Shown piece after piece: positions 38,282 to 50,000 of a stretch of 64,000 nt of DNA. Position 1 is the first letter of the stretch, and every line of letters starts with the position of its first letter. The position numbers were made by a program, and so were the translations under genes. The stretch is from Varroa destructor. Its lineage: Eukaryota; Arthropoda; Arachnida; Mesostigmata; Varroidae. The stretch lies in contig NW_019211455.1 in NCBI RefSeq assembly GCF_002443255.2, positions 15,284,440 to 15,348,439 on the forward strand, given 5' to 3'. A model generated the notes under the pieces. It made no database searches and was not told the DNA's origin. It was given only the letters and a program-made list of their open reading frames with translations.

Positions 38282-41200
38282 TTTACCTTCCGCATATCTT
38301 CCAGCCGTTGTAGAACTCCAATGGTGGTTTCGCGGCGCTCTTCGTTGGAAACCGGACATGGGTAAATGTTAACCCGGAATGCCTCACAAATCTTACGTAC
38401 GCGCTGTCTGAGCTGTTCTCCGGAGAAAAATATAAGAATGACACATTTGCGCGTTGCCTCGCCATGCATATCGGTGATAGAACCGTCGATAAACATCTGG
38501 CGGACAAAGATATTCCCACGACCCACACGCCACATCATGCGTTCAAATGACTGAAAGCGCTCTATTGAAATTATGCCTGCCGTGAAACTGTTGGATGGAA
38601 CAAGATGGAAATCATAATTTTAAAATGGCTCTGCTTATTTGAACTCACCAATTTTTGTGGAGATCCAAGTAGAAGTCGCACCATATTAATGGCTTATAAC
38701 AATAAGATATGGTAATAATCTATTATATATAGAGGAGCTGTCTTGTTGGTACCTTTCTAAATACTGTGTTACATGTTCATAATTAGAAAAATTCTTGTCA
38801 CTAACAGCCCCACTTATAATAGCGTTTTGTTATTTCATCCTAGCGAAATTTGGCTGTTGTCAAGGTTGTCAACGAACCCAAGTGAGTCTTGATCCCTTTG
38901 AGTAATACCCGGCGGTTGCTCGAATTCGTATAAGCTTGCAAGCGACTTCCGTGATACAGTCGATGGCCGATCCCAAGCGGTAGCGGTCGACATCAAATCC
39001 TCCAGCTCTTCCTAAAGAGTGGCAAAATCAAAGCAAAGCATGTTAAACAACAACTAATCATTGGAATCATTTGAAAGCAAGCGTCTCATTATACCTGATT
39101 AACACCGGGCGAGAAGGACCCCAGCGGACGATTCTAAGCGCCGTGAAGCCGCTAGAATGGGGGATCTTGAAAGACTCCACGAACGTTAAGACGGATTTAG
39201 ACGATCGATTGATTCGATGTGACATACGCCGTAAGAAATGCAACGGAACAGTAGCGAGATAAAACGTTTCGAAATAGTCTGAGGCGCACCTTTCGTCATT
39301 TTCCCAAATTAAATATTTAATTAATAACGTTGATAGTCCAATATAAAAAAAAAAGTCGCCATTTTCCCCGTAGGTTCGTGACTACATTATGGGCATTGAG
39401 AGATTTCAGGTTAACGCATTGTAATTGCTTTTAAAGTCCTTCAAGCAAGTTTACCTTACGACTGAGTTGCATGAAACAGTACTTCCAGTGCGCACACGAA
39501 TAGAAATAGAATTAAGCGTCGTTTTGTCAGCAAAAACACATCTTTCCGAACATAATTTGCCTGGATTTAATGAGAAGATTAAAAATAAATGATGGTAAAA
39601 TCCAGCAGACTGCAATAATTAGGATATCTTGACTATTTTTTTGCAGCTTCATTCAATTGGATCAAATATTGATTTCTTATTTTGATACAATCGGAATTAT
39701 GAAAGACGTACTTCTTTGGCAGACAATTTAAGCGCGCTATTCATATGGCTGGACTTGGGGTATATCTCAGTCTCTTGACGCGTCTCGAAGAACTCATCAA
39801 CACAGCAAAGGACCTGTTTGCACTCCACAAGCTGAACGTAAATCTGGTTCATTTCGGCAATGTTCCCAGTTACCTGATCACAAAAACAGAACGTAATACT
39901 GCATTGCGGCCTGACCTGCCCGAAATCTACGTTTGCTTGATTGTTAAATGTCTTATCGAGATAGTTGATGGAAGTACTGCTGTATCGATATCATAATGCA
40001 TAACTGTGAATTACGGAAAGAAAGTTTAGAAAATTTGTGTGCGATTATAAAAACGATTTCTTATTTTGAAGGTTAGTCGTAAAATAACTTACTCTCCAAT
40101 ATCGTTAATTCATGGTCTACAAACCGTTAGTGAAATAGGTTTAAGACTCATAGAAGCTGATGAAGAAAAAAATCTCTATCTAAACTCTACCTGACTGAGT
40201 TCTGCTTCCATTTTCTGGTACAGCACCTCCATGTCGATCATGTCTTTGGGTAGTGGTGTATCCACTATCGAGTCTTCTGGAAGAACCTGGATGCCTTCCT
40301 TTTTGATCTCCTCTTCGACGAAGCGCAGAACACGTTGCATTTCGTCACATCGCCTGACATCGTTGACAAATTTCCTTTGAAATGTATTCACCTGCCAAAA
40401 TGAATGACACGTTCCCGCCCACTTAACGGATAACGCACACTTCGAAGGCATGGTTCAATGTAGAATAGATACAACCAATGAGCAATACTCAAAATACCTT
40501 GATATAGTGAAGACCTGCCTCAAGATTAGGTACTCTATTGGGTAGAACGCGTCTCTAGCTGTAGGCAAATATGATATTTGAACACTGTGTAGTTTGTTCT
40601 CGGCTAGAGTGCGGTAAAAAAACAATAGTAAAATTGCTGATTAGCTCTTTTCCCGCTTACACATCTACACAGTTCTACGTATTATCCGTACGTGCATTTT
40701 TGGTACGTTGTTGTCAGTGAAACGTACACGCTTCCTTCAAACAACAACACACCCCAGAGTTGTAATACTCCCTAAAGCCAGCATGCAAATATTAACATCA
40801 AGGGAACGTCAACCCATCCGAAAAATATATTTTTTAACGCTTTTACAGAACAAAACTTACGTTAGTCTTTACTCGAACGCTTTGAAATCAAATTGACAGT
40901 GGTGCACGATTAAATGGATCGCTCATTGAATATCCTGCAGAAACAATCGCTCTATCTGACAATGCCAGGCCAAAGCAATCTCAGCAGCTGGCTTGATAGC
41001 GCGTAAGCTTGTTCGAAATAACTGGGCCTGATAGGGAAACATTTTGTCATGATTCACGTATATAACAATTATACAATATTTTAATTGCACAGATAGTCCT
41101 ATGAGTCACTCTACTGAACCTATTCACTGGTAGAGCTAGCTCAAGCCAGCCTGCTACAGGATGGCTAATTAAATAGCGATGATCTATCTATGACTTATTT

Positions 41201-41653
41201 TATGATGCCTGCTTATTTCGTAGGCACAATACTAATACGGTGAGTGGTGCTCGCCAGAAAGATTGGAGCGTACATGCCTGCCTCTCCAAGTATTCGCTCA
41301 TGTTTAACCGTAAACAATAGAAGTCGATTCTTACAATATAGAGAATCTGCAATCGGGTTCAGATCGATGCTTAGACAAGAATCATACATACTTGATACTC
41401 TGTCTTTAAGGGTTCGATCACTCCAGCTATTCATTTGTGCGTCGATTACGTCCCAGCTGGGTGATTCAGTGATGGCCTTCTATCTGACCAATCACAATAT
41501 TCTATGACGTGCATATAATGTTACCCTTGCTAGGTAGTTCTTGTACATTTACTTAAGCTAAGATTTTTGTTTAAAAAGGAAACAAAAATTGAGGTCTGTT
41601 TCCTTGGAGAAATAAATTGTAAAGCATGATTTAGTTTTTATTTCATATGTGTG

Positions 41654-41685
<32 letters not shown>

Positions 41686-41920
41686 TAGCTAGCTAGTTAG
41701 TTAAATGGTTTTTCAGTTTTCAAGAGGCCGCTTACCAATTGCAGTTTACTCCATAATCAAACTCCTTTATATAGTTCATTTTGAAACCCACCTTGGCGTT
41801 CAAGTCGACAAACTGGGCCACGCCTAATTTTCCTAGTTCAGCAATGCACTGGTAAGTCGTATCCGCTTGAAGAATTACTTGACACATGGCCATCGGCTCG
41901 CTGCGGAACCATAAACCCAT
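36218..41920 (-). CDS. V-type proton ATPase 116 kDa subunit a
   Basis: Membrane-sector (Vo) subunit that forms the proton half-channels of the vacuolar ATPase and targets the pump to particular membranes. Six coding exons: 41920-41792, 40391-40191, 39873-39712, 39011-38878, 38587-38287 and 38089-36218. All have GT-AG borders and join in frame to 932 residues. The start MGLWFRSEPM matches the family N-terminus. Landmarks are [76 protein letters not shown] and SNTASYLRLWALSLAHAQ. The essential channel arginine is R826, and a second conserved arginine is in LRLHWVEF (R898). The protein is about 90 residues longer than usual, from an insert near residues 165-208 (exon 4) and longer loops in the C-terminal half. 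The isoform cannot be decided from the sequence, so no symbol is given. Confidence 0.96.
38234..38276. repeat. TA microsatellite in V-ATPase intron 5
   Basis: About 40 bases of alternating TA start roughly ten bases inside the 197-base intron between exons 38587-38287 and 38089-36218, on the donor side. Length variation here could affect recognition of the donor. Confidence 0.85.
39012..39711 (-). other. V-ATPase a introns over 300 bases
   Basis: This entry marks intron 3. Introns 2 (39874-40190) and 1 (40392-41791) also exceed 300 bases. I saw no alternative exon duplicates of the kind used for isoform switching and no mobile element. Intron 1 holds the tetranucleotide repeat listed separately. 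Confidence 0.6.
41655..41703. repeat. AGCC/AGCT tetranucleotide microsatellite
   Basis: Eight or so AGCC units grade into AGCT and then AGTT units, as expected of a microsatellite decaying from one end. It lies in intron 1 of V-ATPase a, about 90 bases downstream of the exon 1 donor. Confidence 0.9.
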
Positions 41921-44900
41921 GACGAAACTTTGAATAAGAACTGCCTCAGATCCAGAGGTAGATTGTTGTTTCAACCACCCAACAATGCTAGACCACTTTC
42001 ACGCCGCTGATGATATTTAGATCCACACACACGTATAACCAGAGGCATCTAACGACGAATGGCAGCCTGCTTTTGGCTAAGCATTCGGCCCTGGGAGGAT
42101 TAAAAGTTTGCTTGAAAGGCAAGCTCAATGACGATGCTCCCAACTAACTGTCATTGTGACAAAAAGGCGACGATAGTCACAAGATGTGACCACCGCCGCC
42201 TATCTGTTATCACCCATGCGACCGTATCGACCGAATCAGAATTTTTCAGCAGAAAAGCGGCGAAAGATGCTAACTTGTCTCACAAAAAAATCCACCCAGT
42301 CCAATTGTCGGCTAATATTTTATGGTAGCATTAGTAACGAAAAATCATCGTAAGAACCAGATAACATATACCTGCGTCGAATGATAGCGATTAATAAATA
42401 AAAGAGGTCTTAATACCACATCTGTTTTGCATTGGAAAGAACGAGGATTTTGCCAGCAGTGGGTAACAAAGACTATGAGCCAGGCCTACTTGCAAAAAAG
42501 GCAAGCTAGATGCCCATATCCAGGATGCCTAACTAAACATACAAGTATTGTGCTATATCCTATTATCTAACGCTAAATAGGTTTGCACAAATATAGGTAA
42601 TAACCAAATTAAAACTGTTTCTACGGAGTTAGATAATTATTTTCGTATAAACTTATTTCGGCACATATTCGTCAAATATGTTTATCAAGTAATTCCTCAA
42701 AAACATCGTTGTTTCTTCACTCTTCGGAATCTTATTTATCCGATGATTTTAGATAATTGTGTACACGGCAGCAAAAACCAACCATCGCCCTGTCTTAAAT
42801 AAACGACAGGCACATACAGTTCCCAACACGAGGTTCAAAATAACTATATCTGATTCCTTCGACTAGCATAGTGAGCTTCATTAAAACAGTATGACTTACT
42901 TACCTCTAGCATTCGATAACCGTACTCTTAGGGAAGTATTTCACTTGTAGCTCTGATTATCTACATTTTTATATGTATGTCATTTATGCTTTTGGTACTA
43001 TAACACTCATTCGTACTATCCATATAATTCGCATTATTGCTTTGATCATATTTTTCTATTATACCATATAAGGGGCATATTGTTAACTTCTGCCGAGTAA
43101 TTGCCCTGTTTAGATGCTTCAATGGAACGGCCAGTTAGCTAGCGTATCTTTGTCCACATCCGTGGTATGTCTCTTTATTTTATTTACTTACTTACTTTAT
43201 TAAACGGCACAGCTCCATGCACGAATGTTTTGCGTGTCTTACGTGCGGCACTCGAGGCATTCGACCATCAGTATTCGGTACCGTCAGCTCTCACCACAGA
43301 ATAAACTTTCGGTTCTAACTTCAGTCACCATCTTGTGCGACTACCGTTTCCTAACAGAACCGAACGTGCCTATTTTGTCTCGGACCGGCAGACTGTATCG
43401 TGCCGTTTCTCTTGGCTCACCCTTTTATTTCTTTCCTTGCTGTTCATTTAGTTAAATCTAACAGTACTAGTGAGCATTTGCATTGGTTTGCCGGAAACAC
43501 TAGCTGGGTTTTTTGTAAGAACTTATTTAATGGTACAAAAAGTTCACACTTCTGCACAACATTCACCGTAGTAGTGAAATGTAATTATTATTATGTATTA
43601 AAATAGTTCTAGTCAAAGGTTTTGCATAGATAAATTCAAGAATTTCTTTGTGTCTAAGGCCAATTCGTAAAGGTATGCACTTCTTCATCAGCGTCGAGCC
43701 ATCGTTTACCTCGAAAATACCCTGTATTCGATAGCCGTGAAAAATACATCTGAATACTGTCTGGTGAAGATTGGGTCAAGTATATTTGCTATACATGCGT
43801 AAAAATGTTCAATACAGTCGCAACTTATATATGGCGCTATAACTTACTGAAATAGGTAAGTGGCTAACAATGTTTTCGATGACTTTACGAATCTTGTCTA
43901 CAAACGTTATCATTTTCCATGATGGCTCGTGCTGTTTAGAAAAAGACGCACCTAAGTTTCGTTTGCGGTAAAAAACGTGTACTTAGAGGCGAAGTTGACC
44001 GAAGTATAATCGATTAGACAAAAGTTGTTGACGTTAGAAAAATTACGCTTATTTTGAGTTGATCTCGGAAGAACTCGTACAATTTTATATACTATACGCG
44101 ATTGTTCATTTTCGAGAGTTCGTCGATTTACTGTATGAATACGGAAAAGTAACGTTTAAATACAAGAGTTCCTGTGCAATAAAAGGAGATACATTATTCG
44201 GTCATCAATGATCAAGAGGGACATAGAGACACCGTAGGGATATCTAATTATCCTTTGCACATCCCTTTTAAGAGAAAAACTGGTTAAAATGCTCCGAGAA
44301 GCGATAGTTAGTGAAGGTCAGATCACGCAAAAGGCAAGAACCCAGTGTTGGCGAAGCAAATTCGCAAACGTCCGTTAGCAGAAGTGAGCCAACCCCCTCG
44401 CCCCCCCTGAGCATGAACTATTTTAAAAAGCACCGTTTTGTTAATAAACTTCACTCAAATGCTTGGCATATATGTGAAACAGTCTCAGCTATAAGTTAGC
44501 TACTTGTTCCTCGCCTGCATAGCTTAAGTCAGGCAGAATTCTTGATGTTCAAAAAAAAGTTACAGCGGCAATCAATCTAACTAAGAAGAACGGGGCAGTG
44601 GAAATATTCAACATTGGATTTTTTGTTTTATTGGTTCTTATAATTCCATGTTATCAATATTTAATTAATTATTTATAATAATTACATACGGAGAGAAATG
44701 TCGAGTTTTTAGCTACAGAGGGATGTCGACACAGGGCATGTCCGTCTCGTCTAATGTTCATTATATATTTTTTGCTTTTGCCATTTTTCTTTTACCCTAC
44801 CGCTGCAGTTGAAAGTCGTCGTTTGAGTTTGACACGTGGCAAAGGCTGCAGGCTTCCTCCGGCGGGGCTTTCGACCCTGTTCTATTTTTTGTTATTTGTT

Positions 44901-46950
44901 TACTTTTCCGCTCGATCGTGTGACCATTTTTTCGTGTCAGATAAGAAGTACCCATCAAATGTTTATTAAATAATTCTAAAGTGGTTCGATGCATTTCATC
45001 GAAATGCTTCATTGACTTAAATGAAGCTCTCGATGAAAGTTGCCGCACGGAGGAAATCGCTCAAGTCTGCAACGGCAGGTAAACGCTCGGTCCGTAAGTT
45101 TAGCTTCCTGCTCGCGGCCTATTCAATCATTCATGTCCGTTTTTCTCATATCTATCTGCTCATGTTTGCGGTTTGTTTCGGTTCGAGCACTACTTTTCGG
45201 CTCGCTTTCACTTCTCTTGACAAGCAAGAAACCGATGTGGGACCCTAGCCCACCAACGCGGATCGATGAAAGCCAACGGACATTGGCTTACTAGATGCTG
45301 TTGGCCGATATTCACTCAATGTGACCTTGTTTGCGTTAAGGCTCGAAAGCGGGCCGAAACTAGGTACCGCCGAGAAGTCGTAGACGAGACTCTTAGCTAA
45401 GCACATCTGGCGTGGACAATCTCTTCCTCGTCATGTTTGCACGTGTGTCACTAGTTTTCTAGCTTTACAAATGTATCCACTTGTTTTTCGTCTTTCTCGC
45501 TATGTTTCGTTGCACGGGATTTGTTCACAATCTACGCAATGTATAGTGGTTTTCTATAATCGCATTGTTGTTCCTTTTATTTTTTGATGTTCGATCATGC
45601 ACGCTCAAGGTCCACCTTGCGAAGGTCCACCGATTACACTGAAGACACCTAGACGTCATTACTACAACGTAAGGATCATGAAACTATCTTAATATAGTAA
45701 CGGTGGACCAATGCAAGAGCGCACCTCATGGTGGCGAATCTTTATCAAGTTAAGAAAAAGGTCAGTTTCTGGTTATCCAGACTGCTGCGAGTCATAATAC
45801 GAGCAAAAATAATCATCTGTCATGTACGTGCCGTACACTTCGCTTATCAATTCTTCATTCAATGTTCAGTAGTAAATCTAGGTGCTGCTGCTAGTCTGGA
45901 CGATTAGGCTGAATGGTGGTGTATATAGGAAAATTAAATAAATTACGGGAAAATGATTTGACGTTTTTTTAATTGGCTGATTGGGTTACGATTGATCGCA
46001 CCACGACGACAGCAAAGACCATAGAAAAAATAGGACGTGTTCTATGTTACGTGTTACGACCAAGGCAAAATCCACTAGTTCTGCCAGTACTGCTCGACAT
46101 ACGTTCCTTCTTCTTAAAGTATTATTATTAATCTCAATATGTTTGTTATAGGAGTTGCCATTAATGCTTGAAGGCGATGGGGCAGCAAGGGCGGCAGAAG
46201 GCAAGCGTGAATGAAACATATAACAGCTACTACTGATATATAGAGAACTAGGAAGTATGAAAAATAGATCGACCAAAAAACAGCCGTTGGGCAGTCGATC
46301 TGACTCATTGTTGTTGTGAATAGTAGAGGTCGCGAGCTCCTCGACAGTACCATACGTTCCGAGGTATGGGGGCGTAGGAAGATAAATGCTTTGTCTCCTC
46401 AGGCCAACTCGAGTCTTATTGAGTTCACTAGTGGAGGCCTAAGCAAGGGGAAAAACGACTCTAGATGCATTTTTAGACTGCACCTCCGGACCGCGGAACT
46501 AAGCACTGTTGGCTGGACGCGAAGGTTTCTCTATGAATTGATGAAGATGACCATGGATTCAAACGAAAAGTAGGCTCTCTACATAATGCTGATAGAATAT
46601 CTTGGGGTAGCTTGACGTTTCCGACTCGATCGAATGTTTATTTTTAATTTTCGAAAGAAATCAGAATAGTTCGCAAAACCAGGCTCACAACAGGTTATTG
46701 TTATCGGCTAATGTCTAAAGAAGCCCACATTACGTTTGAACCGAAATAAATAACTACAGGATGTGGGATTTGTAACTGAGTTGATTGATTAATTGAGTTG
46801 ATGGTTGATCGATCGGTGGTTCTATTGAGCTCGTGTGCGCCTGCTTGAGTTTGTTTAGTGTTTTTAGAGTGCTTGCTCGATAACAGTGCTGCCTGGAGTG
46901 CCACAAGCACTGGTCCACTTTTGGAGCACTTAGCGGGTAATTTCTCCTCT
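41921..46950. other. Intergenic region upstream of V-ATPase a
   Basis: Five kilobases with no convincing gene. The promoter and untranslated first exon of V-ATPase a should be here. An acceptor-like CTGAGGCAG ends about 25 bases upstream of its start codon on the minus strand, suggesting an upstream non-coding exon. CpG-richer patches at 43.2-43.5 kb and 44.8-45.4 kb have short overlapping open frames on both strands without codon-like order and may be promoters. Confidence 0.45.
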
Positions 46951-47056
46951 TCAGCATTTGTAGCGAGCGCATTTGGCCGTCTTTTCGTTGAGAGCGCCAA
47001 ATTTGAATACACCCATTTTGTTCGTCATCCACTGCGGAGCGACTTTCTCGAACAGA
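46951..47056 (-). CDS. Secreted protein gene, last exon
   Basis: It follows a polypyrimidine-rich TTGCCCCCCAG acceptor. It encodes LFEKVAPQWM and the tail TAKCARYKC, then TGA. The phase (one base completing an Ala codon) matches the previous exon exactly. Confidence 0.75.
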
Positions 47057-50000
47057 CTGGGGGGCAAGACAGAAAAAGAAAAATCGAATACAGAAAGCGG
47101 CTCATGTTAGTCTTGTGGAGGGCATAGAAAATCAGGCTTCTTGACAAAAATTAGATATTTATCAAGCGAACGTTTGCATGGCTGAATCAGCAACAGTTCC
47201 ACAATATTTGCAGGTCGGATACTTACGCGAGAAGAGCGGCCTTTCCACGAACGGTGGATACGGAGTCGCCGATCTCACACACGATACGGTTCATACAATC
47301 ATCGCTTTCGACAGCAGCGCGATAGATCTTAAAGTATTTCTCCAGACGTTCGGCATATTCAGCTACGCCATTGGCCCTACAATGTACAAGGAATCGAATC
47401 ACAAATATTTAATTTGCTTGTGTCTTTGACAGGAACTCAGTCGACAAATTTCAGACATTCGGATTAATTTATTTGTCTTTTATCTGTTATATATTAATTT
47501 ATACAGGTATCATATAATGAAAGTTCCAGTAAAATGCTCGTGTTGATTCAGCGGATCTCTATGATGCTATCTATAGCAAAAACGATTGACAAAGTGGAGA
47601 ACAATGTGTTATTAGACTTACTTGGATGGCTCAATGAGATCAGCGGAACGTTTAGTTTTTTTCTTGCCACCGAGGTTGGTCACCGAGGGCAGGAGAAAAG
47701 CGAGGGCACCAAGTCCGACGAGGGGCATAATGACGGAGCCTAGACCGTAGAAGCGGCTCTTCGAATCAGCGCTAGCGGGGGCGTATGATGTCTGGAAGTT
47801 TGATGCTGCAGGGTAGGGTCCCTGCCCACCATAACTAGACTGCCCTTGGTAAGCAGTGGGAGCAGGAGCGTTTGCGTACTGCGTGTTCACCTGCGACGCG
47901 GCTCCAACCAGTGACGGGCTGTATTGGCCGTATCCTTGCTGACCCTGGTGGGCGTGATGGGCAGCAGCGGCAGCTGCGTAAGCCTGCTGCAGCTGACTCT
48001 GGTAGGCCGCTGAGCCTGGGTACGAGGAGCTGCCGTCTGAACCGTCAAAGGCCGATGAATGCTGAGGAGAGTGGCCGTGCGATGAGCCTTCGGCTGCGTA
48101 GCTCGGGTAAGATGAAGCCGCCGATGTTTGGTAGGGATCGGCCGGCGATGATTCTGACTTACCAGCACCATGTTGACCACCAGCAGGATAATAGTAGTAA
48201 TAGAGGTTGCTGTTGGAAGCTGAAGTCTGGTAGTCGTTCGGTGAACTAAAAAAAGGCAATTGGATAGTATACATTTCAGCTGAGGGAATGAAATATCGGT
48301 GCTGAAGCCTAACATAAAAAACATATATATATATATATATATATACGACTGAAACTCTGTAGTTGGCTGTTTGTTTGTTTAATTCAGGCCCATAAGGTAG
48401 TCGAATTAAGTACATTTTTGGCGGAGTTTCACCGTGAAAAATTAATTCGCCTGATATATAGCCGACCATATAATTACTTTTTACCGTAAAGGGTTACACT
48501 TCTCCTTTGTCCATATGGTGTTGTGTTAATTTGGAGGAAATGATACTTTTCGGCAATTTGCTTCATAACCATTAACATTTTATGAAGAGCTTAAATTGGA
48601 CAGCTACTTTTTAAACTTTCTAAACTGGGCTTCAAGTTAAACTTTGCGAACGATTATCTACATTTTTACGGTTCAGTCGTCGAGTGATGAGTTTTGCCGA
48701 AAGGGTTTATAATTGATTACATATAAGCAGAAATTTTTGCGTTTTTTCCGAGAGGCAGTTTCTTTTTTTATAGGATGTGTGATGTTAATTTGTTTCTATT
48801 ACAGATAGGTTGATAATATGTAAACCATTTTGGCATATATGGTTCAGGTTTTTCTACATGACGAAAACTTTTTTCGGGTGGCTGGATTTATTGAAACGGG
48901 AAAACAGGATGCATACGTTAAGGATTACGTGCCACACGAATCAAATAGTGGAAAAGACTGATCAGAAAACTGCAGTGTGACAGCAAGACTGCCATAATAT
49001 GTTATCAGGAGGATGAGACATGTTGAGCAGGGTAACTGAAGCGGGTCCGTTGTAAGTGGGACGAAAGCCACTTTCGAGCGATCGTTTCGAACGATATTTC
49101 AAGTAGATTTCTACAAACAGATAGTACAAAATATTATCGCAAAAAAATTCTGACAGAAACCACAAAGCATCGAGAAGCGTTATTTTTATATACTGCAGTA
49201 CATATATTTACTCCTAAGGAGAAGTATTTTGGCGTGTAAAAAGCGACCAAAAACTCAATGTGGCAACTGTGACACCGCTAATACACATCTAAGTTTTAAG
49301 GTCAAAACATGAACGGTGAAAACATCATGTTGTGTCTTAGGGCTTGATATTCTAAAACTTTTTTCAGTTCTACGAAGTTGTTAAATCCGCTATCCGCGTG
49401 AAGTACCTGCCGACGATTAAATGACCAACCGTTACCCATTTTATGATCTAAAATTATATAAAACAGGACATTCCAACTATCCAAAACGAATATTTCAGCA
49501 ATATTAAGTGTCCTTTAATAGCTCTATATGTACAATCGTCTAGTTAACATCCTGTCACTTCCTATATATAAATTAGCAAAGTACTATATAGTTTGTTTTG
49601 TTGTAACAGCTATACCGCACGGTGAGTGTGGGCGTGATAACAGCAGACGGTAATAACGACCATTTGCGTGTGCATTGTGACTCAACTGTGGTTCTGAGCA
49701 AAACTGTTGAACTCGCAGATCCAGCCTGCCCCACCGCATTCGTTTCTCTTAGAAGCGTTTATGGTAGAGGAGATCAGACCACTCAGCATCGATATTATAT
49801 GCTGGCTTCAACCCTAGCACGCAGCAAGGACATGCATATCTAACTGACACAGACGAAAGCCGCATCATTCAGCCATTACTTCTAGTTGCTTTCGCCGTTC
49901 GATATATATGCCTAGATCGAACAGTGAAACGCTTGAGTGCTGAGAACCACCGGTCTGATTGCCATGACGGTGTTTCCGATTGGAGCCTAACCAATAACCA

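Noticed and set aside
46316..46573. Possible retroelement reverse-transcriptase fragment
   Set aside because: A reading such as TSGGLSKGKND looked suggestive, but no reverse-transcriptase motif (YxDD region) or neighbouring domain was found.
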